Shown: positions 10,101 to 20,427 of the stretch, in pieces
Numbering within the stretch: the first letter of the stretch is position 1
Layout of the letters: each line of letters starts with the position of its first letter
NCBI GenBank assembly: GCA_024516035.1
Contig: CM044956.1
Location: forward strand, 54,713,533 to 54,777,532
From: Bactericera cockerelli
Taxonomy: Eukaryota; Arthropoda; Insecta; Hemiptera; Triozidae
Reading direction: 5' to 3'
Length of the DNA: 64,000 nucleotides
Translations under genes and position numbers: made by a program
Notes under the pieces: generated by a model
Seen by the model: only the letters and a program-made list of their open reading frames with translations
Database searches by the model: none
Told to the model about the DNA's origin: nothing

Positions 10101-10780
10101 TCTAGGTTGAATCTAATCTGTCTATGATCAGACAGAGAAGGTTCAGAGGAAACATGCCAATTTTTTATATTTGCGGCCAGGATTGAACTAGCTAAGGTTA
10201 TATCTAACACCTCTTTTCTGGTTCGGGTCACAAAGGTGGGTTCTTTCCCTCTATTTATAATGTCTAAATTAAAATTAAGCAAATATTCATAGAGAGACTG
10301 ACCTCTTTTGTTGATGTCACTGCTGCCCCATACTGTGTGGTGCGCATTTGCATCGCAGCCAATGATGAGATTCTTCTTTCTCAAAGTACAGTGCTGAATT
10401 AGTTGCTGCACTGATTCTGGAGGTGTTTGATCCAGGTCCCCAGGAAAGTAAGCAGATGCAAAAACAACTGTTTGAACTCCGCTGGCTGTTGGAATCTCAA
10501 CCTCTATTGCAACTAAGTCACGAAGCGTGAAACGAGGAATTGGTGAAAAGTGCAGAGAAGACTTTATGAGCACTGCTGCTCTTGGGTTTTCACAATCTTT
10601 GCAATACACTATTCTTCCCTCTTTTGTTGAGAGCCGCCTTATTTGGCCTCCATATATGTAGGGCTCTTGAATGAAAGCTATATGTGTTTTAGTACAGGTG
10701 AACGTTTTGTTGAGTATGTCGGAGGCCGCTTTACAATGATGGAGGTTCACCTGTACGAAGCCGATGTTGTGCTTCGTCAT
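7157..10780 (-). CDS. LINE ORF2: endonuclease, reverse transcriptase, RNase H
   Basis: The protein has 1,207 residues from ATG at 10780. Residues 1 to about 230 are an exonuclease-endonuclease-phosphatase (AP-type) domain with QEPYIYGG, GCDANAHHTVWGS and LSDHRQIRF. The reverse transcriptase spans roughly 470-760, with AFDNTSYDSI, GCPQGGVMSPLLWS and the catalytic YADD near residue 671. RNase H begins near 935 (NWYTDASK), with YQGEVYAI, IISDSQAAI and GHEGIVGNENADELAKKG supplying the acidic residues. A Cys/His cluster (CRLCEEAPETAKHILCECG) lies near the C-terminus. No stops or frameshifts interrupt these motifs. The enzyme would nick target DNA and reverse-transcribe the element RNA at the nick. 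RNase H plus the PQGG motif favour LOA over R1. Confidence 0.93.
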   Translation of the reverse strand: MTKHNIGFVQVNLHHCKAASDILNKTFTCTKTHIAFIQEPYIYGGQIRRLSTKEGRIVYCKDCENPRAAVLIKSSLHFSPIPRFTLRDLVAIEVEIPTASGVQTVVFASAYFPGDLDQTPPESVQQLIQHCTLRKKNLIIGCDANAHHTVWGSSDINKRGQSLYEYLLNFNLDIINRGKEPTFVTRTRKEVLDITLASSILAANIKNWHVSSEPSLSDHRQIRFNLEIEGSIVEETRVPKLTDWRLYESLVKSKVEELNSNIESIDDLEDVSSKLRAALISSYESSCPLKRKIATRKVPWWNKELDKLKKLSRKLFNRAKKSGDWEPYKEALTKYNSEIRKSKRRTWRSFCEGINSQPTTARLQKVLAKDHSNGLGFLLNKDGKYTESSRETLELLLSTHFPDSVTLPANHVFELQERSHFMQPTYRTENLASKIFCINKVKWAVCSFKPYKSPGGDGIFPALMHHCIDAIIPILTRIFIKSFTHGYIPKTWRKVNVVFIPKAGKRPSDLPKSWRPISLSSFLLKSMEKVLDLYIRSFLSSRHPLHRYQFAYQKGKSTTTALHTLVHILEKTLVDKEIALVTFIDIEGAFDNTSYDSIQRAAINKGLEPKIASWITSMLQSRLTTASLGKEKVTIKATRGCPQGGVMSPLLWSMVVDDLLNLLTDNGYETIGYADDLVIIIRGKHEEVLSDLMQSALNKTMRWCQANGLSINPSKTTIVPFTKKLKLNIKAPTLGGTTIELSKDVKYLGVTLDHRLNWNKHLEKISKKATVATFTCRRLFGRTWGLKPHMIHWSYLAIIRPMVTYASLVWWPKTKEKTAQTVIQKIQRLACLGITGAMSTCPTAAMEAMLDIIPLYLHIKKDAMVNALRLSMTKQLKPGNLVGHLGILSEIPWDPMTTSLSDSMPMRLNFELPFKVNIPNRENWDIRGLSHQKSLNWYTDASKLNGKTGIGVYGPNCKARKALGKYPTVYQGEVYAILFCAQLNLKKGQKGAHINIISDSQAAIKALSSYSFESKLTWECLETLKLLAKDNHVTITWVPGHEGIVGNENADELAKKGTSLPFIGPEPFCGVSKSHLQMEIRQWENQMKVHHWTNIAGHRQAKMFITHSPKRAKEMLCLSKEELRILTGFLTGHCSLNYHLNKMGIAQDAKCRLCEEAPETAKHILCECGAASHTRLKHFSRLTLTPKEVNEISPKRILSYIKSLDLF

Positions 10781-10784
10781 TTAT

Positions 10785-12002
10785 TTATTTTGGATGACGG
10801 GGTTTCCAGTCCTTCTTCCCCTTTCCTGGTCTAAAACCTTTGAGGGGAGTGTCGGAGAACTGACCTCTGTCATCAGTCCGTGGTCCTGAAGGTTGTAAAT
10901 TAGCCTTTCCAGGTTTAGATCCTGATGGCTGTGCAGCCATAGCAGGTTTTAAACCTGAAGGCTTTTTAACCTTTGCAGGTGTTTGGACGGGCTCCTTTGG
11001 AGGTTTGGGATCACTCTTGTTGTGAAGAACTACTTTCCCAAACTTGTAACTGATTTTGTAGTTCTGAGCTTTGAGGCGTTGCACTGAGGCTAGGTCCACT
11101 GACATGATTAGATGTGCGGCCTTTCCCTCATTCGACCTCCGGAGAATTTTCCATTCACTTGAAGTAAGGCTAGGATTTTGAGCCTTCATAAGTTTCAGGA
11201 TCTTCTCCGTTTCTTCTCCTACTGAATTTGGAAAGTAGGCACTTAGGATCTTAGATTTGGGTAGATCCGCTTCGTCCACTACTTTTAGTGCAGCGCCTTC
11301 CCATACTTCTAGCTGACCGATGATAGATTTGAGCCAGTCAGAAGTGGCTTGATCATCACAAGTGATGCTAAGCCATCCGGGTCGACATGTGGTGCCAGAA
11401 AACTGAGGATATGGGGCACCCTCTTTTTCTGAGATTTTATCCAGAATTTGTTCCTGAATGATGGCCATTTGGTCATTAGTCAGGTTCTCCTCCGGGTAGT
11501 TCTCGAGCAATACTCCCACTTTCACGGACTTTAGGGCGCTTACGAAGCTTTGTGAATCAGTTAAGGTTTCAGATGCCACCTCTGTATCCTCCGAAGAGGA
11601 TATTTTTGAGGCTATTGGCATCTTCTGCCTCTTCTGATCCGTTAGCTTCTCGCCCTTATGTTCGGGAGTGGTTTCTTCGGAACGGGGCCTCTTCTTGGAG
11701 CTTTCTTTGTTTGGAACTGGCTCCATGGCTTTTGCCCTGGCCTCTTCGCGACTGAGGCCTTCTTTGAGCAGCCATTTGAACCGCTTCCTAGCAGCTCCTG
11801 AGAGTTTTGTTAAGCTCTCTTTGATTTGAAGCTTTTCAACAGCTTCTGAGAGATGCTTGTTACTTTGTTCGTCTGAAGGATCGACTTCCATTTCACTGTC
11901 AGAGCTCTTTAATAGCTCTTCTTCTAGAGCCCGCATTGCTGCAGTCTCTGATGCCTTTTGAGGGGCATTAACCTCATTTGTTTCATTATTTGGGGGGTTC
12001 AT
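10785..12002 (-). CDS. LINE ORF1 nucleic-acid-binding protein (DUF4780-like)
   Basis: From the first ATG at 12002 the protein has 405 residues; the open frame extends further to 12056 with a GTG. The N-terminal half is acidic then Lys/Arg-rich (KESSKKRPRSEETTP). The central part (about 180-330), with GWLSITCDDQATSDWLK and an ADLPKSKILSAYFPNS stretch, resembles DUF4780, a domain seen in insect LINE ORF1 proteins. The C-terminus is Pro/Lys-rich and basic. The TAA at 10787-10785 is separated by four bases (ATAA) from the ORF2 ATG, an arrangement that could allow termination-reinitiation. It would coat the element RNA. Confidence 0.85.
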   Translation of the reverse strand: MNPPNNETNEVNAPQKASETAAMRALEEELLKSSDSEMEVDPSDEQSNKHLSEAVEKLQIKESLTKLSGAARKRFKWLLKEGLSREEARAKAMEPVPNKESSKKRPRSEETTPEHKGEKLTDQKRQKMPIASKISSSEDTEVASETLTDSQSFVSALKSVKVGVLLENYPEENLTNDQMAIIQEQILDKISEKEGAPYPQFSGTTCRPGWLSITCDDQATSDWLKSIIGQLEVWEGAALKVVDEADLPKSKILSAYFPNSVGEETEKILKLMKAQNPSLTSSEWKILRRSNEGKAAHLIMSVDLASVQRLKAQNYKISYKFGKVVLHNKSDPKPPKEPVQTPAKVKKPSGLKPAMAAQPSGSKPGKANLQPSGPRTDDRGQFSDTPLKGFRPGKGKKDWKPRHPK

Positions 12003-12507
12003 CTGATTTGATGCCTGTGGACAAAAGGTCGACTGCAGCAGAGCCACAGGATTCACTGCAGCAAGAGAAATTTAAACTGGAGGTTCTCCGGTATCCAGAG
12101 TCCGCATACTTAAAACTAGGCACGCCCCTAGCCATGCAGCCTTCGGCGTACGCTGTTCCACCTCTGGCTTGGCAAGATAAGAAAAGATTGGAAATTGAAG
12201 TAAAGTTGATCAGGTGATCGATAGAAGAAGAAAAGGTAACATGGAAAGTAAAGAATGTTACCTAGCATAATAGATCCAGAGCAGAGAAAGAAGAAAGAAG
12301 GGCCCTGGATGTTCCTGTTAGTCGCCTTTTACGACAAGTAATTACTTTACTCATAAAGTACAGGTTCTCTCTCTCTCTCTCTCACTCTCTCCCTGCCTCC
12401 CTCCCTCCCTCCCTTCCTCCCATCCTCCCCCTCACTCTCTCTCTCCCTGCCTCCCTCCCTCCCTCCCTTCCTCCCACCCTCCCTCCATCCCTCTCACTCT
12501 CTGTTGA

Positions 12508-12580
12508 TTTTCCCTATCTTACACAGTACTGTGACTTAGCACCACAGAGGTATTACAACATCTATTAATTCCGCCCTTAG
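12508..12580 (+). mobile_element. MITE family K, right half
   Basis: It continues from the right-hand target duplication with 'gtgacttagcaccacagagg' and ends 'aattccgcccttag'. A partial repetition of the end ('gccacagaagtattacaata') continues to about 12647. Confidence 0.75.
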
Positions 12581-12659
12581 TGCCACAGAAGTATTACAAT
12601 AACATCTATTAATTTTGGCCCTAAGGTCTATTTATTTTGCCCTAAATGTTATCACAGGA

Positions 12660-13187
12660 AAGAATATTTTCTTAAAAAATCAGTTTAAAATTCTGGTGTA
12701 AACATCACACAAATTTTCTTATCCCCTGAAAATAAGTTGATTTCCACCACTGGTGACTCAACAGTAACAGATAGCTAAATATCAATGCCAAATTCGTAAT
12801 CAGCACCTCAAAATCATTTGATTTGATATGTCGCAACCCCAATCTAGGGTGAATAATAAAAAAGTTAGTCCAAGCGGGTCCCCCCCACAATACCATTAAA
12901 TTGGGCCGGGTTGCAAAAGTTAAAGATATCAAAAAAATGATCAGAGTGAACCCCTATTATTTTTTTAATCTGAGAAAATGTTGGTCTCTAACTTTTTTTG
13001 TATCTTTAACCAATTCAAAGAAGTGGTGCTCACGGCCAATTTGCGGCCCTGCGGCCGCAGAATGCGGCCGATTTCCACCAAAAGTTTCATGGTTCGTCTG
13101 GTGTATAAAATTAATTACCATACCAAATTTCAAGTCTCTAGCTCTTACCGTTCTTGAGATATCCTGTTCACACACACACACACACCT

Positions 13188-13218
<31 letters not shown>

Positions 13219-13370
13219 TACACACAGACAGACAGACAGACAGATGCATAGGCCAATGGCTGAAAACAACTCTTTTGGTATCCTGAGGCGAAAAGAAATG
13301 TGAAAAGCTGGGTAGGTCAAATTTTTGACGAATACAATACTTTCCAAATTATTAGGATAAGGAAAGTAAA
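12660..13370 (+). repeat. Interspersed repeat G, copy 1
   Basis: About 700 bp shared with 48370-49050. Common landmarks are 'ctggtgtaaacatcacac', 'gcaccccaatctagggt'-like text, 'gcggccctgcggccgca', 'atgcatgg'-flanked (CA)n/(GACA)n at 13170-13243, and the end 'gaatacaatactttcc' plus 'ggataaggaaagtaaaa'. No coding capacity is apparent. The class is unknown. Confidence 0.8.
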
Positions 13371-13443
13371 AATATCAAGTTCTGAAGATTAAAAAATGTT
13401 TATATGTACCTTTAAGTTATATGAATCATTTAAATTTTAGGAA

Positions 13444-16400
13444 ATGAGTAGCAAAAGACTTGACTTGGTCATATTTGGAGCCTCAGGGTTTACTGGAAAG
13501 TATGCTGTTCTTGAAATGGTGAAACTTGCCAAAGAGTTCAATGTAACTTGGGGTGTTGCTGGCAGAAGTATGGAGAAGCTCAGGAGCCAGGTGCTGGAAT
13601 GGGCTTCTGGTAAAACTGGTGAGTCTCAACACCACTGTCCAGTGTCCAAGATGCAAAGGATAAGAAAAATAAATTGGTGGTTACATGACAGACAGGGCTT
13701 TCAATTACAAATAACAAGTCATAGTCATAATATCTTTCATAGACACCATGACAGAAGTGTAGTTTGCATGGTGACCTGAGTTTGAATACCAGTGTTGATG
13801 GATATTTTTGGATCTTTAATTTGGATGTTTGGGGTCCACTCATACCTCGTGAGGAAAAATGAGGAGCTGCTTTGATGTGAGCAATAACCAGTGTCAGAAT
13901 TATGGACAAATGATACCCAAGAATATAAAAAATGTCCTATAATTCTGTACTTCCCAATAAAATTGTGATATAAAATCACACATTTATTTAATACCTTTCA
14001 TGCCTCATGGAATATTTATGGACAGGTCGAGATGCCCTTGCCAGATCCAAGCTCATGTAGATGTAAGGTCACATGATCACTGGTAGTCAATTGGTTAACG
14101 CGCTAGTCTGGTAATCCAGGTAGCGTAGGGATCCGTTGGTTTGAATCCCACCCAGTCCATAATTTTTTCCTTGTTAATTTGAGTTTGTGACCACATAATA
14201 ATAAGACTCTGAGTGTAAGGTGGTAGAAAATGCTTTAAGCATTAACCTCGCCTGGTGATTACCTTCCAATAAAGAGTGTTATTATTACTATCAGGGACGG
14301 CCGGTGCTAAGGAGCTGCGGAACTCCAGCACCCCCAGACGAAAAGGAAAGAAAAGTTTTTTTTTTCATGTCTCTCTAGCTTGTAGTGAATGAAAATCTTT
14401 ACGCATATTTCGAACAAAAATTCATAAAAAAAAATCATGCTAAATAAAAACTAGGTACCTAATTAAATAAACCTTAGCCAAGCTTGATTGTAGAGAACAT
14501 AAATATAAACTTTTGACTAATAAAGCTTTCATATTGGTTTTAGGGGCGAGCCAACTTCACGGAGCTATATCTAACGCGCTTCTTACTTTTTGGCTTCTCC
14601 GTGTGGAACGCTGCCGCGCTCCGTAGAGCATTTCTCTTTTCTCTGCTCATGCCTTATTGAAAGAGAAGGCATGGAGCAACCAAACCAACCTGCACAGCGG
14701 GTTGGTCTCGGGGGAGACGAGAAGGAGGCAAATAGTGTCCGCTGAAAAATTTCTAACTGACTGCAGAGCTAATAGAGTGATGTGACTGATGTGGTAAAAA
14801 TTCGAATTATTTTTAGATTTCCGTTCAGAGGAGGAAGAGGGGAAGCCCTCCGGCTTCCCCTTCATCCACTGAACTAATTTACTTGTTCCTTCCGGAATCC
14901 GGAACTAACAAATTAGTACCTACCGCGTACCCGCGTAGCGTAGTGCGTACCGCGTTTTCCTATACCCTTTCGTTCCACGAATTTATGTTAATAATTTCAC
15001 GTGTTTTTGTTTTGAAAATTATTTAACTATCGGTTACAATTTATTAAATGATTTAAAGTACAGTGTAACAAATAACAATTAATCATTGACTTTAGCTAAC
15101 AGTTTATTTTACCCAAAGTTTTATAAACATATAGGTCTATAATTATAACATTTCTTTTATCCTTAATTATGAATTCATTTTAAGATTAAATTTGTGCAAT
15201 CAAGTTAAGTTGGGTTCGAAACTTCTTAGAAAGGATATTAAAATTAAATTAGCATTATCAATTCATTCTCTTTAAAGTTAAAAATGTATATTTTTACTTA
15301 GTTAATAATGTATAGAAAGTATTGTTTTTTTATCACATAGGAATTAGGTAATTACATTTCAAAGTAGGTATGGAAAAACAAAATCAATTCAGTTGACATC
15401 TTATTAAGAATAAGTTTTTCTTTTTTTTCACTTGACAAAAAATGATTTCAAACATACATATTTGATTCTGACATCAATGAAAAAGCCATTCACAAGTTTT
15501 GTTCGAAATCCAGCGAATGGATTCTACTCCAAATAATCAGTAGAATAAAGAGTAAGTCCTTTATAAATTCTTATTTTCTTTCTTTTGAACATTTTTTTTC
15601 TCATGTATGTTGAAAAAAAATCTACAATGGTCGTGAAAAATAAACGTTATTCCAAAAGTATCATCATATTTGCGTCAGCTAATCATTTTTATAAATTAAA
15701 AGAAATTAATTTATTATTATACCTAACCACTCTAACAGAATTCTCGAAAATCACCACACGTGAGACTTGAACTATTGACCCCCTAGTTAGAATTCCCTCT
15801 CCCTGACATAACCACTTCACCACTAGGCCTTGCAGACATGTATTAAATGTTGCATAGTTTTTCTTTTCGTAAAATTTTGACAGCACCCCCAAACCAAATT
15901 CCCACCGGCCGCGCCTGATTACTATCACTTTAGAGCTCATGATAGGTGGAACCTTACATGAACATGAGCTTGGACTTAGCTTGGTTATCTAGACCTGGCC
16001 ATTAATATTAATGATAAAACAAAAAACGTGTTTAATGAACCATGGAATGATCCCTACTTGTACAGGTGAAAGTGATATCAAAGATGTTCCCATCATCCTT
16101 GCTGATGTACAGGACGAAGCATCTTTGTTCAATATGGCAAAACAAACAAAAATCCTTGTAAATTGCTGTGGTCCATACAGACATTATGGAGAACCAGTGG
16201 TAAAAGCTTGTGTGAACAGTAAAACTCATTATGTAGATGTCTCTGGTGAACCTTATGTAAGTTGAATTTTCATGCAAATACTTGACCTAAGCTGATATTT
16301 AAAAGTTAATAAAATAATTAATACTTAATTATTTTAATAATACAGTGCTCTATTTATAAAGAGTTACATATACAATAAAATCACACTTGTACTAAAAAAA

Positions 16401-19400
16401 AATTAGGCCATCTTAAAAGTACTGAAATATAAAATTAGATCAAGTTGACCATACTGTTTCTCTTTTTAATAGCAAGTTTTTTACATTTTATTTTTTACTT
16501 TAAAAAATTATCAAAGTGAAATATGGTGTGCATTAAACTTTTTCTTAATTTACATCTGAGTAGGTACTTTAGAAAGTCTTTTTTTTTCACGTTAAAACCA
16601 CTTGCTACTTTTATTCTATCTTTTCAGTTTATGGAGAAAATACAACTTGATTTTGACCAATTGGCCAAAGACAATGAGGTGTATGTTGTGAGTGCATGTG
16701 GTGTTGACTCTATTCCTGCAGATTTGGGTATTATGCATCTAAAGAAAGTTTTTGAGGGTGAGAAGAGTTTTAACATATAAATTACCTACAAGATACTTGA
16801 ACAATCAGGAAACACAACAGACAATTTACATCATCTGAATTGATATGAGTTACTGTTACTTGTTGCTGGCATGTGACATGTGAGTAGCTTTGTCAATAAG
16901 GCGGCGGACTCGTAACCTGGAGGTTTCAGTGTAGATTTAGCAAAGCGAGTTTGAGTAGTTGTGATAATACGAAAGTGATTAACACAAACATGATAACTTT
17001 TGCTGGCATGTGAGTCTTGTGACATAAGCAGCATTCCATCATACAGTAAAGTGTCTTCACATCATACCATTTATCATTTGGTCTTTTCCACGTGATTATA
17101 AATATACTGCTGTTCTAAACTGAGTTTTTTTCTGTTGATTCTTAGATGTATTTTCACATGCAAGTCATATTTTTTTTTTTTTTTTAATGAACGTTTATTT
17201 AAGAGAGGTTTAACTTGCCCTCATATTTTTTACTATGTTAATTATTAAAGGATGAGGAAGTTTTTTATTTATTTATTTCATGATCCTGTTAAAATCAAAA
17301 AGATATTGTTTGCTTCCTTTTAATGTGATCTACTTCAACAAAGTGATTAATAAGTGTTGTTTCTTTTTTAGGTCAGTTGAACTCGGTTGAAACATATTTG
17401 TCCTCTAAAAATCATAAAGAACGTGCAAAAGATGTAAGTAAATGTTTCTGAATTTATTTACATTGTAGGAACAAGTAAAAGATTCTTTTAATGTGGGAAA
17501 TTTATGGAGGAATTTTTTTAACTAAGGGCGAAATTAATAGACAAAATCGATAACTTAAATCATTACTTAACATATGTTTTCCCCATCTAAGGCAGTACGC
17601 AATCCGAGACTTAGCACCACAGAGGTATTAAAAAAATGTCTAATAATTTCGCCCTTAGAGTTGATGAATGTATTCCAGAAAACAGCATAATGTTTCAGTA
17701 TAAAAAGAAATGTACGTAGAGCTTACATCTTAGCACCTACCTATCTGTACGACAACAGGGGCGGAATTAATAGACATCATTGATAACTTAAGTAATTGCA
17801 TAGCGTCGGTTTTCCCCATCTTACACATTACGCAATCTGTGACTAAGCGCCACAGAGATATTACAAAAACTTCTAATAATTTCGCCTTAAATTTGCTTTT
17901 ATTCTAGGAAGCAAGCATTCACTATGCAACTTGGGAAAGTGCAGTGTACGGGCTAGGCTTCGCTCATGATTTGATCCCTTTGAGAAGAAAACTATATCCA
18001 GATCGTCTGCCAAGATTTACTCCCTCTCTGAAAGCCAGGTGAGTACTTCTATCTTCTCAGTTTAAAACTCTTTGTTCTCCCTGATTTTAAATTGTGAGAC
18101 CTATTGATGGGACTTGTGATTCCATTTTAACTTCGAACTTTCATTAAACATTTTCCAAAGACATTTAAATATGACCAAGCGTGCTGTCAGAGGACCCATT
18201 TAATTTTTCGAAGGTAGAAAAGAAAATAATTTATGAACGGAACCAACTGGCTATATCACTTTTCATTCTCATTATTAATTTATTTTTTATTAAAGTTTAT
18301 TTGTATTTTTGGTATTTCAGGTCCGTGATTCACAAGAATGAAGATGGACAGTGGTGTTTGCCATTCCCAGGTGCCGACAGGTCTGTGGTGTACAGGACGC
18401 AGCGCCACGCGTACACAGTGGATAAGGAGCGACCTATAGCCATGCAGGTTTACATGGCGTGTGAGAGTCTGCACCATGCCTGCAAGATTGCTCTGGTGGG
18501 GGCTGTGTTCTCGCTTCTCTGTAAATTTCAAGGCGGGCGTAACCTTCTACTGAGGGTAATTGAATGATGATACTTTTCTACTTCTTTAGTTGCAGTATAG
18601 GAGGCATCGAGTTGGGTTATCGAGATTTTTCTTTGCCATGATTGGATTCCATTGTCTGTAATGTTACGAAATACTGAACCTTGAAAAAAGAGGCCTATCA
18701 TCTCCTATACGTATATTACCCCAGCCACACCATGTCTGGCTGGGGAACGTTCAACAGGGAGAAGACCAGTGTCTCGCTAGAGGACTATAAACACAGAACT
18801 GACTAGCCAACCCTAACATACCAAGCTAGCTTGTAATTTCCCAAGGGTTTGTTTAATGGCTTATAAAGAAAAAGCCTAAGTTCTCACGATGGTTGATCGC
18901 ACATAGAAATATGACTTTCAGGACGAGCCAATTTTTTCAATAAAATTGGCTGTAGTCCATTACTCCCCCCCTCCAGCTGTTGCCAAGCTGGTTACAAGAA
19001 CACCAACAACGTATACCTAATTACCGTACGGGAAATACCCATTCATACATAAAATTTCCCTAACTTAAAATTAACTAATCTTAATTAAATCTAATGCTAG
19101 GTTTAATATACCAAAAGCCTCTTGTGTAATGACACTATTGTTATCTTCATTTTTTTTTTTTTCAGCATCCCCGCTTTTTCTCGCGAGGTTTTGTGAGTCA
19201 CGAAGGCCCTGGGGAGGATTTCATGAATCATACCGAGTTCTTCGTCAAGTTCATAGCTCAGGGCTGGTCTCAGAGACATGAGTCTGTGGAAGAGGAATAC
19301 AGCAATCCTCCTGACAAAACAGTTGTGGCGCAGGTACAATACTTTTTTTTTCGCTAATTTTAAAATACCGTGCACTGGTGGTAGTCAAGTGGTTAAAGCG

Positions 19401-19606
19401 CTAGTCTGGTAATCGAGGTAGCGTAGGGATCCGTTGGTTCAAATCCCACCCAGTGCATGAATTTTTTCCTCGTGAATTTGAGTTTGTGACCACTGACCAC
19501 ATAATAATAAGACTCTGAGGCTTAGGTGGTAGAAAATGCTTTGAGCATTAACCTCGCCTGGTGGTTACCTTTCACTAAAGAGTGTTGTTATTATTAAGAT
19601 AAAGTA

Positions 19607-19647
<41 letters not shown>

Positions 19648-20347
19648 TGAGTGTTTCACAGCCTTTTTTATTTCGTAGCCATGAAACATGAGCTACTGTA
19701 GACGCTTGTGGTCTGTGTTGTAGCCTGCCCATCCCGTAGTATGCCTCCCCTCTGATGGGCGAGAAGTGACACAATACTTCCCATTTAGGTGCTGGGTCAA
19801 CACGATGTACTTTATCTTAGATTTAGGATGTACTTTATCTTAGATTGAAGTATGTAGCACTTAAATTGAAGTGCTACAACGCGTCACTTTTGGAATTTGT
19901 GAATAACTGATGACCCTATAGAGAATACACCAGAGAAAGCCATTTCGCCATCAAAACCACGAAAAACGACCGCGAAAAAACTAAAATTAATTAAAGCAGA
20001 GGGGTTTTTATAAATTTCAAGGTCGTTTTGTAATTATTATTAAAAAAAAAGAATAACGAAAAAAAATTCTCCCCGTTTATAGTGTACCTCATGTAGATTC
20101 TACAAGAAGTTCTATGTTTCAGATCTCCGCGTTCAACCCAGGCTACGGGTTCACAGCCTCCGCCCTCCTGCTCTCTGCTATCACAGTGCTGCGGGAAGCC
20201 TCGAGTCTCCCGGGCCAGGGAGGTGTGTACACCCCAGGCGCTGCCTTCCAGCACACCTCTCTGTTCAGTCAACTCACCCAACACGGGATGAAGTTTCTTG
20301 TTCTCTCCGATAGCTCTCAGCTCTCTGCTGGGAAAGCAAAGTTGTAA
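13444..20347 (+). CDS. SCCPDH: Saccharopine dehydrogenase-like oxidoreductase, 8 coding exons
   Basis: Exons 13444-13618, 16066-16256, 16628-16757, 17372-17433, 17908-18038, 18321-18555, 19166-19333 and 20123-20347 join in phase with GT-AG introns to 438 aa (human about 429). The N-terminus has the Rossmann NAD(P) motif IFGASGFTGKY. Further family blocks are NCCGPYRHYGEP, CGVDSIPADLG, ATWESAVYG and, at the end, PGAAF...LTQHG. A hydrophobic stretch (KIALVGAVFSLLCKF) matches the membrane-associated segment of the vertebrate protein, which is found on lipid droplets. The substrate is not established for this family; it should not be read as lysine-pathway saccharopine dehydrogenase. An acceptor (aaattttag) ends at 13440, three bases before the ATG, so a 5' UTR exon lies upstream, unlocated. 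The first intron carries a hAT element, and the fourth ends in a MITE. Confidence 0.95.
13745..13990 (+). mobile_element. SINE family B, degraded copy
   Basis: It contains 'tttggggtccactcatacctc', then 'gtgaggaaaaatgagg', and ends 'cccaataaaattgtgata', as in the full copy at 31207-31485. The tRNA-like head is mostly lost ('ggtgacctgagtttgaatac'). Confidence 0.6.
14080..14291 (+). mobile_element. SINE family A (tRNA-headed)
   Basis: The tRNA-like head carries 'gtcaattggttaacgcgcta' (A box) and 'ggtttgaatccc' (B box). The body 'cacataataataagactctg' and 'cattaacctcgcctggtg' is shared by all family members, and the end is an ATT-rich tail. The hAT element at 14292 is inserted in this tail. Confidence 0.85.
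14292..15917. mobile_element. hAT-type DNA element, 1.63 kb, in SCCPDH intron 1
   Basis: The ends are CAGGGACGGCCGGTG (14292) and, inverted, CAGGCGCGGCCGGTG (ending 15917). The 8 bp sequence ATTACTAT flanks both sides (14284-14291, 15918-15925). TIRs starting CAG and 8 bp duplications are the hAT signature. No transposase ORF survives inside, so it is non-autonomous or decayed. Related short copies lie at 50885-51121 and 60386-60637. Confidence 0.85.
17522..17658 (+). mobile_element. MITE family K, best copy
   Basis: The ends CTAAGGGCGAAATTAATAG and, inverted, CTAAGGGCGAAATTATTAG give a 22 bp inverted repeat with one mismatch around a 137 bp element. It lies in the SCCPDH intron between exons 4 and 5. 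No ORF. Confidence 0.85.
17757..17890 (+). mobile_element. MITE family K, copy abutting SCCPDH exon 5
   Basis: It begins 'ggggcggaattaatagac' and ends 'aataatttcgccttaa', only 17 bases before exon 5 at 17908. The element therefore supplies the region where the branch point would be expected. Confidence 0.7.
18715..18985 (-). repeat. Interspersed repeat H, copy 1
   Basis: It is the reverse complement of sequence at 59540-59850 ('tatagtcctctagcgagacac', 'gccagcttgg..acagctggag'). A related truncated copy with tandem 'cccagccagactgctggtct' units lies at 36195-36370. Class unknown. Confidence 0.6.
19369..19598 (+). mobile_element. SINE family A copy
   Basis: The head 'gtcaagtggttaaagcgcta' and 'ccgttggttcaaatccc' is followed by the family body and an 'agagtgttgttattatta' end. 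It lies just downstream of SCCPDH exon 7. Confidence 0.85.
19607..19800 (-). mobile_element. SINE family F fragment with poly-T/A tract
   Basis: On the minus strand it shows 'aagtgtgtcacttctcgccc'-type body text and 'catgtttcatggctac' before a poly-A (plus-strand T-run at 19610-19642). It matches the 3' body of the full copy at 23705-23995. Confidence 0.65.
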
Positions 20348-20421
20348 CTGAACAAGTTCCAAGATTGTTCCCTCTATGATTGAGGTATCCAGTAAACTTT
20401 ACGAGCATTTTGTACGTTTGA

Positions 20422-20427
20422 AATAAA
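20422..20427 (+). terminator. Poly(A) signal of SCCPDH
   Basis: AATAAA lies 75 bases after the stop codon, a normal distance for a 3' end. Confidence 0.65.

Larger units (their letters stand above)
7051..12507 (-). mobile_element. Full-length LOA-like LINE with 21 bp target-site duplication
   Basis: The perfect 21-base repeat at 7030-7050 and 12508-12528 delimits a 5,457 bp insertion. On the minus strand the order is a purine-rich 5' region (complement of the ctctc/ccctccct tract at 12365-12506), ORF1, four bases, ORF2, then a short 3' UTR ending in ATTGGT-type repeats (complement 'accaataccaat'). Both ORFs are open. The domain set (AP endonuclease, RT, RNase H) and ORF1 type fit the R1/LOA/Jockey group, most likely LOA. 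Intact ORFs and an exact duplication suggest recent insertion. Confidence 0.9.

Noticed and set aside
12957..13256. Cys/Val-rich minus-strand frame
   Set aside because: Translation of the (CA)n microsatellite in repeat G.
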